The notes under the pieces: generated by a model
Database searches by the model: none
Told to the model about the DNA's origin: nothing
Seen by the model: the letters and a program-made list of their open reading frames with translations, nothing else
Source of the DNA: an uncultured Ruminococcus sp.
Lineage (GTDB): Bacteria; Bacillota; Clostridia; Oscillospirales; Ruminococcaceae
DNA length: 64,000 nucleotides
NCBI GenBank assembly: GCA_947624255.1
Contig: CANQJO010000003.1
Coordinates: 121,057 to 185,056, forward strand
Reading direction: 5' to 3'
Shown: positions 46,627 through 54,319 of the stretch, one piece after another
Numbering within the stretch: the stretch's first letter is position 1
How the letters are laid out: each line of letters opens with the position of its first letter
Position numbers and translations under genes: made by a program

Positions 46627-48021
46627 ATGATTTGTAAAAACTGTGGAAAAGAGCTGTCGGACGACTCTGTATTTTGTACCGGCTGTGGCACAAAGATCGG
46701 CGCTCCCGAACCGGAGAAAGAGGCTATCGGGCAGACAGCTGATAATGTTATTGAAAATAAGGCTGAGGAGAGTTTGAGACCCGAGGAAGCTCCCAAGGCT
46801 GAGGAGAGCGTGAAATCAGAGGAAACTCCCAAAGCTGAGGAGAGTGAGAAGCCGAAGGACATTCTGAAGGAGATCAAAAATTTACATAAGAAAAATGAGG
46901 AGAAACCACTCTCTGAAACTATCCCCCTCCCGGAGCCTGTTCCGATGCCGAACAATGCTCCCGAGCCTGCCGCAGCTTATCAGAATACTCCTTTTGAGCA
47001 GACACAGCCTGTGAATGTTCCTTCCCGGGAGACACCGGATCATCAGCAGAGTGATGCTCCCGTTCCCGGATATCCCGAACAGACGGCAGCTCCCGTTCAG
47101 GAGGAAAAGAAGTCAACAAAACTCAGCGCAGGCAGAAAAACCGGCGGAACGATACTTGTTATTTTTGCGGTCATATTCCTGATAGTGCTGAATATCCTTG
47201 TCTGCGTAAGATTTGGTTTTTCCGGCGATCAGCTCAGTAAACGCACCGAGACCCTTGATCTCAGAACGATCCTGACAGCAGAGTTCGAGGAGGAGGAGAT
47301 CAATACCGATATTTACAGAATGCTGAAAATAAGCAGTCTCACAGAGGGAAAAGCCGATAAGGACGACTTCAAGAATTATCTTCTCAATTCTGATGCTTTG
47401 GAATTTTTCGGCGAAAAGCTCGCTCTCTATGCCGATTACATCATTGCCGGAAAGGGTGACGATCCGACGATAGATTCTGAGGTCATTGCAGAGGATTTCT
47501 TCGGCAATAAGGTCAACAACACTGTTGCCAAAGAGGAGCTTGGCACAAAGTTTGACGATGACATGATCGACAGCATCAGAAAATCTATGGAGCATCAGGA
47601 TGTTGATGATGCACTCTCTATCGAAAACTGGGGCGATAAGGTCGGTTTTGAAATGAATATTCTGAAATATGCCTTTTCGTATATCACCATGGCGATAGTT
47701 TTTGCACTTGTGATCGTTCTTTTTATCTGGCTGGCAGTTATCTCTGAGCGCAGGAGCCGCTATCTGCTTGGTTTTTACGGCAATACGCTTTTTATCAGCG
47801 GATTGATATTCTTCCTTATCGGTATCGCTGTTCTTGCAGGAATGCCACTTGCGTTTGCGTTCACAAGCAATGTGATATTCTATCTCTGCGCAAATATGCT
47901 TCTGCCGTTTGCACTGGTAGCATTGTGTGCAGGATTTATTGAACTGCTCCTTGGATGTATATTCAAGTCTGCGGCAAAAAGCATTAAGAAAAAGCAGAAG
48001 AATGCAGCAAAAGCTCAGTGA
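46627..48021 (+). CDS. Zinc-ribbon multi-helix membrane protein, unknown function
   Basis: I place the start at ATG 46627, seven bases after AGGAGG, one codon inside the longest frame. The 464-aa product has a zinc ribbon (CKNCGKEL then CTGCGTK), an acidic and proline-rich linker with repeated EEAPKAEES-like segments (residues about 38-80), one membrane helix near residue 180 (ILVIFAVIFLIVLNILVCV), a soluble domain, and three or four membrane helices in the last 120 residues. It ends with a lysine-rich tail. No function is recognised. A strong terminator follows. Confidence 0.75.
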   Translation: MICKNCGKELSDDSVFCTGCGTKIGAPEPEKEAIGQTADNVIENKAEESLRPEEAPKAEESVKSEETPKAEESEKPKDILKEIKNLHKKNEEKPLSETIPLPEPVPMPNNAPEPAAAYQNTPFEQTQPVNVPSRETPDHQQSDAPVPGYPEQTAAPVQEEKKSTKLSAGRKTGGTILVIFAVIFLIVLNILVCVRFGFSGDQLSKRTETLDLRTILTAEFEEEEINTDIYRMLKISSLTEGKADKDDFKNYLLNSDALEFFGEKLALYADYIIAGKGDDPTIDSEVIAEDFFGNKVNNTVAKEELGTKFDDDMIDSIRKSMEHQDVDDALSIENWGDKVGFEMNILKYAFSYITMAIVFALVIVLFIWLAVISERRSRYLLGFYGNTLFISGLIFFLIGIAVLAGMPLAFAFTSNVIFYLCANMLLPFALVALCAGFIELLLGCIFKSAAKSIKKKQKNAAKAQ

Positions 48022-48040
48022 CCGGATCTTCTCATAACCA

Positions 48041-48070
48041 CAAAAGACCGCATAGCATTGCGGTCTTTTG
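48041..48070. terminator. Bidirectional terminator
   Basis: A perfect 12-bp stem CAAAAGACCGCA / TGCGGTCTTTTG with a 6-base loop lies between the convergent zinc-ribbon and germination gene runs. Its GACCGCA/TGCGGTC core matches the terminator at 3148-3173. Confidence 0.9.
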
Positions 48071-48083
48071 TATTATATGCGCC

Positions 48084-48518
48084 CTAAAGGAATTCACGGA
48101 TCTCAAAGGCAAGCCGCTCCTCTGTACCGATTATTCTTCGGGCGAGGTCACGTGATTTTTTATCCGCAGCAGTGTATTGATTGAGGTAGCGGTTCAGTGA
48201 CTTTACCCCCATGTTGCAGCCATCGGTAATGAGATCGGCGACAACGCTGTCGGACTTGTTCATTTTCAGCTTGACATTCGTCTTGATCCAAGACATTCCT
48301 TTTGCCATTGGATCGGGATCTTTTCCCTCATCGTGATAGTCAACGAGGAGCTGCTGAAGATCATTTTTCAGCTCTTCATTCTCCTTCATGCTCTTTTGCA
48401 GAGACTCTCTCAGTTTCTGACTTTTAACATAGTCCATGACCTCGTCAATAGCAGAAACTCCCATTTTTATTCCTGAGTCGCATTCTCTTAACAGCTTGAT
48501 CGTATCTTGTTCTATCAT
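48084..48518 (-). CDS. Small helical protein, ferritin-like/DUF2383-like
   Basis: I place the start at ATG 48518 behind AAAGGAGG, which shortens the longest frame by 41 codons. The 144-aa product is almost entirely helical and charged, with a pattern of four helices (DTIKLLRECDSGIKMGVSAI, then LRESLQKSMKENEELKNDL, NVKLKMNKSDSVVADLITD and DLARRIIGTEERLAFEIREF). This recalls the DUF2383/PA2169 ferritin-like group, but metal ligands are not clear. It is the last gene after the germination cluster, with its own good ribosome binding site. Confidence 0.6.
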   Translation of the reverse strand: MIEQDTIKLLRECDSGIKMGVSAIDEVMDYVKSQKLRESLQKSMKENEELKNDLQQLLVDYHDEGKDPDPMAKGMSWIKTNVKLKMNKSDSVVADLITDGCNMGVKSLNRYLNQYTAADKKSRDLARRIIGTEERLAFEIREFL

Positions 48519-48606
48519 AGAAAAACCTCCTTTTGTGATATTATCTGCAAAAGCAGGCGTAATATTCCGATACCGGTCATCTGTCAGATCATAAAATGCA
48601 GCGATA

Positions 48607-49155
48607 CTATTTAGTGTAAACGATCCTATGAGAGCCGACAACTCCTCCGGCAGTTATCTCTGCCGTTTCAGCCGAGGCATCGCCGCTAAGGAGATCTCCC
48701 AGCACAGTGACGATATCACATTCTGAAACTATTTTCTGCTCCACAGCACGCTTTACGAAACCTACGAGCTTATCGGGAGGAATATCATCAAGAAGTTGCT
48801 CGCCGTTACTGCTGTGAGCGACAAGGCATGAGGGAGAAATTTTCCACTCGTTAAGCAGAAAATCGAGAGTATCACGATCACGGCAGTTTCCCAGCACGAT
48901 AAGCTCAGTGAAGCCGGTGAAGATCTTCTTCCCTGTTTTAAGCTCAGCAAGCTTTCGTGCGGAATCCGTATCCTTTGCAGAAACGGTTATTGGAGCGTCC
49001 TCCTCTGCAAAAAAAGACAGTGTGAGAGTTGTATCATCACTGCCGTCAATATAAAGCGTCCGGAGGTAGCTTCTTTCGTAAACGTGCCCCGATGAGCCGC
49101 CGCAGCCCGTCATAAGGAGTGCGGCAGATGCAAAAGCCGCCAAAATTTTTCTCAT
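48607..49155 (-). CDS. Spore germination lipoprotein GerAC, N-terminal domain only
   Basis: The Ger(x)C subunit is a lipoprotein of nutrient germinant receptors. A signal peptide with lipobox LMTGC (cysteine near residue 18) begins the protein. The following 160 residues match the first GerAC domain (RKLAELKTGKKIFTGFTELIVLG and the DFLLNEWKISPSCLVA region, given by position at about 66-120). At 182 aa it is about half the usual 350-400; the C-terminal domain is absent and there is no remnant downstream. The ATG overlaps the gerAB stop (ATGA). Clean context and a good frame argue for a functional short form rather than a recent break, but decay cannot be excluded. Confidence 0.8.
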   Translation of the reverse strand: MRKILAAFASAALLMTGCGGSSGHVYERSYLRTLYIDGSDDTTLTLSFFAEEDAPITVSAKDTDSARKLAELKTGKKIFTGFTELIVLGNCRDRDTLDFLLNEWKISPSCLVAHSSNGEQLLDDIPPDKLVGFVKRAVEQKIVSECDIVTVLGDLLSGDASAETAEITAGGVVGSHRIVYTK

Positions 49156-50153
49156 GTTTTTTTCCTCCGATCATATTGCAGCAGCATTATTACGGGAACA
49201 ACGAATATCGCCGCTGCTGCCGCTCCCGCATACAGGAGATCATATCGCTCACAGGCAGAGATCACAAAAGCCGCACCGATCATCAGGACAAGGGCGCAGG
49301 TACTTCTGTAGCGTTTGAAATCGGGAATTATCTCTCCTATAAGAATGGCGGCGGCAACAGTCTGTACAGCTATTGAGAATACGGCAAATACTGTGAAAAC
49401 GATAAGAAAAAGTGAATCTATCCTCTGTACCGAAAAGGGCTGCGAGAGCTGAGCTGCCGTGACGATGGGAAAATCCGTGACCTCCATAATGCCTCCTGCG
49501 ACTATAACGGAGGTAAGGATAGTCAGAAGACTGATGATAAGTTTTCCGATAAAATAGAAAGCCGAACTCTTGAGCGGACTGCCCTTTGTCATTTTCAGCA
49601 TGACCACAAAACTCCCAAGACCGCCGCTGACTGCAAAGCTGCGGATAAGCTCCTGTGTGAGAGTGTACTGAGCCTTTGTGCGGGTGAGGTTTTCCCAATT
49701 GGCGTTAAAAAGAGAGCTGATAGTTATTACAGTAAGAGATACCGCTCCTACGGCGGCAGCAATGACGGCAGCTCGTGAAAGTGCTTTGATACCCGTCGAT
49801 GAAATGTACAGGCATACAAGAGCAATAAGACCCGAGATGAGGAGTTTTCCCATAATGCCGCCTGAATTTTCGTATGGTATATAGATCACCTTCGAGGTCT
49901 TCCATTGCAGTGAGAAAAGCACTCCGCCCCGGAAAACAAGGTATGCAAAGTAGAAGATCTCTGCCCATTTTGCAGTTTTTTCCTGTTTTGAGATCAGACT
50001 TATCAGCGGCATTGAGAGCAGAAATTGAAAAAGCGTTCCGAGAGACATTCCGAGAGCGGTAACAAGTGAGACGCTTTCGGTAAGGCAGAAAAGAGCGAAC
50101 GTGTCAGAGATGAGCAGAAGTGCCGCAAGCTGTCCCTTTGATATTTTATTCAT
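49152..50153 (-). CDS. Spore germination permease GerAB
   Basis: The B subunit of a GerA-type receptor belongs to the APC transporter superfamily and binds the germinant in the spore inner membrane. The 333-aa product has about ten hydrophobic helices (for example LLISGLIALVCLYISS, VIAAAVGAVSLTVITISS and LFLIVFTVFAVFSIAVQT). It is somewhat shorter than the common 365. It overlaps gerAA by eight bases and gerAC by four. Confidence 0.88.
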   Translation of the reverse strand: MNKISKGQLAALLLISDTFALFCLTESVSLVTALGMSLGTLFQFLLSMPLISLISKQEKTAKWAEIFYFAYLVFRGGVLFSLQWKTSKVIYIPYENSGGIMGKLLISGLIALVCLYISSTGIKALSRAAVIAAAVGAVSLTVITISSLFNANWENLTRTKAQYTLTQELIRSFAVSGGLGSFVVMLKMTKGSPLKSSAFYFIGKLIISLLTILTSVIVAGGIMEVTDFPIVTAAQLSQPFSVQRIDSLFLIVFTVFAVFSIAVQTVAAAILIGEIIPDFKRYRSTCALVLMIGAAFVISACERYDLLYAGAAAAAIFVVPVIMLLQYDRRKKT

Positions 50154-51597
50154 GATATTCCTCCACGGTGAAGCCTCGGCTCTGCATTTTTTTCATGCCT
50201 GTGCGTATGGCGGTATCTCCCATGCCCCTTTTTCTGAACGGAGAAAGCGGTGCTGTGTAAGGAAATCCGTAATCCTCGGTAGCGCAGATATTCGCCAGCA
50301 CGGCACAGGCAAGGAGACTTATGCCGAACAGTCCGAATATCCCTCCGGCGGCAAGGAATGAAAACCGCAGAATGGTCACGGCAGGATTCAGATCGGGAAC
50401 GACAAATCCGCTTATGATCGCAAGAGCGGTTATGGTCAGTAAGGGTGTGCTGACAAGTCCTGAGCTGACGGCAGCATCGCCTATGATAAGACCGCTCACG
50501 ATACTGACTGCGCCCCCCACAGGCTTCGGAAGGCGTATGCCTGCCTCACGAATGACCTCATACATGAGCAGAACTCCCATTGATTCCGTAATTATCGACA
50601 GCGGAGCTTGTTTTTCCGATTCAACAAGGAGCATAAAAAGAGTGCTGTTAAGCAGCTCTGAATGATGCATGACAATGGCTGCATACACTGCCGGCAGCAG
50701 CACCGAAACTACAAAAGCGGCATATTTTATCCAGCGGATAAATGTGGCGTAATACGGTTTGAATGCGTAATCATCAAGCGTCTGGAAACTCTCGCAGAAA
50801 AGCCGTGGGATAATTACAGCAAAAGGAACGCCGTCCACAAGGATAGCGACACGTCCCTCTATCAGCTTTGAGCAGACTACATCGGGACGTTCGGTCGTTC
50901 CCGTAGAGCTGAAAAGCTCAAATCTGCCGTCCTCCACAAAAGGGCGTATATATCCGGTAGAAAGGATAGATTCAAGCCGGATCTTATCAAGAGAGCTGCG
51001 TATCTTGTTCATGAGTTTCTGCGGTACACGGTCTTTCATGTAGCAGAGACAGATATCGGTCTTGCTTTTATCTCCCTTTATGAGAAGCTCCTGCACCAGC
51101 TCGGGAGTTTTCAATCTTCGGCGTATCAGTGACATATTTGTGCGCACTGTTTCAACAAAGCCCTCATGAGCACCCATGAGATTACCCTCACCGGAGGGCT
51201 CGTCAATACCTCTTGCAGCATATCCCTGAACACCGAATGCAAGTGCAGAGGAAGCTCCCTCAGCGACAAGAACAGCGAATCCCGAATTTATAAGCCGGAA
51301 CAGAGTTTCGTAATCACCGGCGGTAGGGCGATCGGTGGAGAGAAGGAGATGTTTCTGAATATGGTCAAAGAGTTCGCCCACGTTATTTTTATGGGGAATG
51401 GCAGTGATCGGTTCAAGTACAAGCTGTGTTATCACAGAGGTTGAAAGCATACCCTCGCAGCATAAAAGTGCGCACGAAATATCTCCGGTTATGAATTCAT
51501 TCACAAGCAGGTCAGATGAGCCTCCTGCGATCTCCTTGATTTTTTCGATATTCTGTTTAAGCTCCGGGATTATCGTGAGCTTTTCATTATCATTCAT
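50146..51597 (-). CDS. Spore germination protein GerAA
   Basis: The A subunit of a nutrient germinant receptor. The N-terminal soluble domain (about 280 residues) carries family segments such as FITGDISCALLCCEGM and SKTDICLCYMKDRVP. Then comes the C-terminal membrane domain with GRVAILVDGVPFAVIIP, the VYAAIVMHHSELLN helix and EAGIRLPKPVGGAVSIVSGLIIGDAAV. I place the start at ATG 51597, ten bases after AAGGGG; a second ATG nine bases upstream is too close to the site. Length 483 aa is normal. It follows the DUF4363 gene closely. Confidence 0.92.
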   Translation of the reverse strand: MNDNEKLTIIPELKQNIEKIKEIAGGSSDLLVNEFITGDISCALLCCEGMLSTSVITQLVLEPITAIPHKNNVGELFDHIQKHLLLSTDRPTAGDYETLFRLINSGFAVLVAEGASSALAFGVQGYAARGIDEPSGEGNLMGAHEGFVETVRTNMSLIRRRLKTPELVQELLIKGDKSKTDICLCYMKDRVPQKLMNKIRSSLDKIRLESILSTGYIRPFVEDGRFELFSSTGTTERPDVVCSKLIEGRVAILVDGVPFAVIIPRLFCESFQTLDDYAFKPYYATFIRWIKYAAFVVSVLLPAVYAAIVMHHSELLNSTLFMLLVESEKQAPLSIITESMGVLLMYEVIREAGIRLPKPVGGAVSIVSGLIIGDAAVSSGLVSTPLLTITALAIISGFVVPDLNPAVTILRFSFLAAGGIFGLFGISLLACAVLANICATEDYGFPYTAPLSPFRKRGMGDTAIRTGMKKMQSRGFTVEEYHE

Positions 51598-51611
51598 AAT
51601 TGCCATACCCC

Positions 51612-51989
51612 TTAAAAAATACTTTGCGGCAGCGGAAGCTCTCTGTCTTTCAGAGTTTCTATCATATTGTGAAGCTCACTCAGCTCAGCGTAAACCTCAT
51701 CGTTGTGATTTTCTATGAGACTGACTATCCGTGCGGTTATTCTGTCTATATCCGAGAGATTCATATTATTAAGGAGGACGGCGGCGTTTTTACGAAAATT
51801 CTCCCAGTCGTTTTCGAGATCCTTTGCGACAGCAAGAGCATTTTCGGTTTCATTGTATTCTACGGAGTGACGTATCTCAGATATATAGTTCAGAAAATCA
51901 TCGCATCGGTCGGTTACCCGGACTCCCGAAAAAATGCTGACGGCGACAAGCAGACAGAGTATTACTATGCTTATTTTCACTCTTGTCAT
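51612..51989 (-). CDS. DUF4363-family protein
   Basis: A 125-aa protein with one N-terminal membrane helix (VKISIVILCLLVAVSIFS) and an extracytoplasmic helical domain (residues about 30-125) of alternating charged heptads, matching the DUF4363 pattern. I place the start at ATG 51989 behind AAAGGAGG; it overlaps the DUF421 stop (ATGA). DUF421-DUF4363 gene pairs are common in spore-formers. The function is unknown, and coupling to germination genes here supports a spore-membrane role by inference. Confidence 0.8.
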   Translation of the reverse strand: MTRVKISIVILCLLVAVSIFSGVRVTDRCDDFLNYISEIRHSVEYNETENALAVAKDLENDWENFRKNAAVLLNNMNLSDIDRITARIVSLIENHNDEVYAELSELHNMIETLKDRELPLPQSIF

Positions 51990-52690
51990 GAAGAACCTCC
52001 TTTGCATATCCGTGGGGCGTTTCCGCCCTTGTCAGAGATAAAGCAGCTTCCCTGAGTGTCGGCTGTCATAATAAAAACATCTGCAAGTTTCATGCTTTGT
52101 TTTTTCAGAGTATCCGTGATCCACTGATCGTCAAGTCCGAGTGAGGTCAATGCTTTTCTGTTGATAATGCCGTCCGATACGATGATCTTCGGCGGATCGA
52201 AAGTTTTCTGTTTTATATTGAGATCGCTGCGTGTCGGAGTCTCTGCCTCTGATTTTTTCATCACCGAGACATTTCCCGTTGTTTCGACAATGGCGAATTG
52301 AACGTCTTCGATATTGAAGATATTATTTCCTCTGAGAGCCATGAGAAGATCATCGACCGAGAAACGAAGTTCCCGCATGACATGAGGGTCAATTTTGCCG
52401 TTGCTTATAATGATCTTCGGGCTGCCTGAGATTATTTTTCTCAGACGGGGAATACGAAGATTTACCCATGATACAATGACCTCAAAGCAGACGAGTGCAA
52501 GGATCGGCGTCACGCCTACGATCACGGGGATATTCACATCTTCAAGCGGGAGCGTGGCAATATTTGACACAAGGATGGTTATTACAAGCTCTGAGGGCTG
52601 AAGTTCGCCGAGCTGACGTTTTCCCATAAGTCTGACGGCGAAGATCACGAGTATATAGAGTATAAGTGATCTCAGAAGTACAACGCTCAT
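51986..52690 (-). CDS. DUF421 (YetF-type) membrane protein
   Basis: The 234-aa product has three N-terminal membrane helices containing the family motif RLMGKRQLGELQPSELVITI (residues about 20-39). Two small cytoplasmic domains follow, with PKIIISNGKIDPHVMRELR and FDPPKIIVSDGIINRKALTSLG, the usual repeated pattern of DUF421. YetF-type proteins are found in spore-formers with no agreed biochemical role. It is the first gene of the run that continues with DUF4363 and gerAA-gerAB-gerAC, and a candidate forespore promoter lies 38 bases upstream. Confidence 0.88.
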   Translation of the reverse strand: MSVVLLRSLILYILVIFAVRLMGKRQLGELQPSELVITILVSNIATLPLEDVNIPVIVGVTPILALVCFEVIVSWVNLRIPRLRKIISGSPKIIISNGKIDPHVMRELRFSVDDLLMALRGNNIFNIEDVQFAIVETTGNVSVMKKSEAETPTRSDLNIKQKTFDPPKIIVSDGIINRKALTSLGLDDQWITDTLKKQSMKLADVFIMTADTQGSCFISDKGGNAPRICKGGSS

Positions 52691-52727
52691 AAAGGAGTTT
52701 CCTTTCGGTTATTTTCAAATACAGTTA

Positions 52728-52756
52728 TATTATGCCGCACGGATCGGGAAATATTC
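52728..52756 (-). promoter_or_regulatory. Candidate forespore (sigma-F/G-type) promoter
   Basis: On the minus strand GAATA (52756-52752), a 17-base spacer and CATAATA (52734-52728) match the sigma-G pattern GHATR-N17/18-CATWHTA. No vegetative promoter is seen. Transcription from here would cover DUF421, DUF4363 and the ger genes, which are forespore-expressed in known spore-formers. Confidence 0.6.
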
Positions 52757-52793
52757 CGTGAGGATCTTCGGTTTTTAGAGTGAAATCAGTATA
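52752..52793 (+). repeat. Dispersed palindromic repeat, copy R4 (partial)
   Basis: The sequence CCGTGAGGATCTTCGG followed by TTTTTAGAGTGAAATCAGTATA corresponds to the core and right arm of the 72-base element, with the inner hairpin partly deleted and the left arm absent. It touches the -35 side of the candidate forespore promoter. Confidence 0.6.
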
Positions 52794-52893
52794 AGTCAGG
52801 TAATACAAAAGGGACTCTGCAAAAGGATTGCGCTCATATAGAAGTTTAATCACAACTATAAGCAAAGACCTTTTACAGCAGGCTATAACAATG

Positions 52894-52926
52894 AAATCCG
52901 GATACTTCAATGAGGTATCCGGATTT
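52894..52926. terminator. Terminator at the end of the accessory operon
   Basis: A perfect 12-bp stem AAATCCGGATAC / GTATCCGGATTT with a 9-base loop. The plus-strand exit is TTCTG after a T run and the minus-strand exit is CATTG, so it is stronger in the plus direction but probably also ends the minus-strand operon 26 bases upstream. Confidence 0.7.
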
Positions 52927-52951
52927 TTCTGTGTTATTCTTTTTTTCGATA

Positions 52952-53248
52952 TTACTTTCGCTTAAAACCTTGCATAATACGCCTATGAGCTTTTTCAGGA
53001 TTCTCTCTTAACTCTATAAGTAAGACAAACGCACCGTCCCCGTCAAGATATTCCGACAGCTCGGACAGTTTCTTGGCTGTATAGCCCTCTATGGTAACAG
53101 CGCCCTGTGCTTTATAGGTTCTGTCCGTGATCCACTGCTCGAATTCCTCGGCAATATCGCTGTGACGGCTGAAAGCTGCGACCTTTTGCTCAACGATCGG
53201 CTTAGGAAGATTGTTTTTCTCGTAAAATTGTCTGATAATATCATTCAT
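52952..53248 (-). CDS. Small protein coupled to the metallopeptidase (possible immunity protein)
   Basis: The 98-aa product is helical and soluble: MNDIIRQFYEKNNLP, then a middle with FEQWITDRTY and VTIEGYTAKKLSELSEYLDG, and a basic tail. It overlaps the end of the metallopeptidase gene by eight bases, so translation is coupled. In polymorphic toxin loci the gene after an effector usually encodes its immunity protein, which is the inferred role. I recognise no named family, so a chaperone or adaptor is equally possible. Confidence 0.6.
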   Translation of the reverse strand: MNDIIRQFYEKNNLPKPIVEQKVAAFSRHSDIAEEFEQWITDRTYKAQGAVTIEGYTAKKLSELSEYLDGDGAFVLLIELRENPEKAHRRIMQGFKRK

Positions 53249-53930
53249 ACTTCATAGCCTCCGTAAAAAGGTTAGCAAATGCTCTTGCATCTACCTCTAC
53301 ATACTGGTCTTGGTAGTCTGTGAAGAACAGCCAGCCACCACCCGGCAGCGGTATCGGTGAGATATAGTTATCAAGATTTACTCTGTATAGTGCATCTTCC
53401 CGTGTTTCAAGCAAGCCTGCACGATATTCCTGATAAGCGTGACGCATTTCGTGTGCAATGGTGTTTACAAGCTCAACGGGGTCATCAAAATACTGGCGAT
53501 TCAGGTTTATAGTATTATCTGATGGGGAATAGAAGCCGTAGGCATCGTCATCATCGAATACAGCAACTTCTGGAAGATTCTCAAGCTCCAAGCCTTCTCC
53601 CAATGCACTGACAAACTCAGAGATGATTTCATATCTCTCTGAATCGTCCATATATTCCCATGTTTCAGGCGAGAACTGATTGAGGAGATCAGCAATTCTG
53701 TCATCAATACAAAAATCAATATCAAGTTCGTCTTCTGACCTGTTAAACACCTCAGAAAGCAGAGTATCGTATTCGTCAAGGCTCACTTCATCGTGAGCCT
53801 TTTGAAATTCTGCTTTCCAAAATGCATCAGCTTCCTGATCGGTCATGCCGCCTAACGGCTTAATATCAGTATGTTTTTCTATCTTTTCAAGACTTGTGCC
53901 TTTTTCGCTAACATCAGAAAACCTAATCAT
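53241..53930 (-). CDS. Putative effector with HExxH metallopeptidase domain and FWKAEF N-terminal motif
   Basis: The 229-aa product has a C-terminal zinc-peptidase-like domain. AHEMRHAYQEY supplies HExxH at about residues 158-162, and EVDARAFA (about 213) could give the third ligand. The segment between (residues about 120-150) includes YFDDPVELVNT. The N-terminus carries IKP (23-25) and FWKAEF (37-42) at the same spacing as in the endonuclease two genes upstream. There is no signal peptide and no LXG or WXG100 domain. It follows the DUF600-like gene by 14 bases and overlaps a small gene at its end. A toxin role is inferred from the arrangement; a regulatory protease is an alternative. Confidence 0.72.
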   Translation of the reverse strand: MIRFSDVSEKGTSLEKIEKHTDIKPLGGMTDQEADAFWKAEFQKAHDEVSLDEYDTLLSEVFNRSEDELDIDFCIDDRIADLLNQFSPETWEYMDDSERYEIISEFVSALGEGLELENLPEVAVFDDDDAYGFYSPSDNTINLNRQYFDDPVELVNTIAHEMRHAYQEYRAGLLETREDALYRVNLDNYISPIPLPGGGWLFFTDYQDQYVEVDARAFANLFTEAMKYE

Positions 53931-53944
53931 AGTTTTGCCCTACC

Positions 53945-54319
53945 TTAGCAAAGATACTTCTTTTTCCAATTCTTCTTGAATTGATACGTTCCCTCTGATA
54001 AATCGGTATAATCGAAATCTGTGTGCATATGACCTGTTTTCGTCACAGTCATTGTCATATTAGTCCAGAGAGCTTTTTTCTCCTGACTGCGCTCCTTTGA
54101 GACTATCTTATCAATAGCAGAAAATGATTTTGCAAGCTCCTTATCCGAAACACCGGGAATATCGTAGCACTTGATATATTTGTCTCCCACCTGAATATAG
54201 AAGGCAAAGGAATAGGAAGCATTTCCATATTCAAGATAAACGATCAGTTTATTCCATCCTGTGGTAAGATACTTACTCAGTTCATCGAATATAGCCTGAT
54301 ATATCTTCTCATTCATCAT
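53945..54319 (-). CDS. DUF600/YezG-like immunity protein
   Basis: The 124-aa product matches the DUF600 (YezG) family, immunity proteins of LXG nuclease toxins. Family-type segments are the N-terminal YQAIFDELSKYL, WNKLIVYLEYGNASYSFAFY and the C-terminal MTMTVTKTGHMHTDFDYTDL. The start codon overlaps the endonuclease stop (ATGA). This is the expected toxin-then-immunity order and implies that it neutralises that nuclease. Confidence 0.85.
   Translation of the reverse strand: MMNEKIYQAIFDELSKYLTTGWNKLIVYLEYGNASYSFAFYIQVGDKYIKCYDIPGVSDKELAKSFSAIDKIVSKERSQEKKALWTNMTMTVTKTGHMHTDFDYTDLSEGTYQFKKNWKKKYLC

Noticed and set aside
53241..53930. ImmA/IrrE-type antitoxin peptidase
   Set aside because: HExxH is shared, but there is no XRE partner directly adjacent and the N-terminus carries the effector-type tag instead of an IrrE layout.
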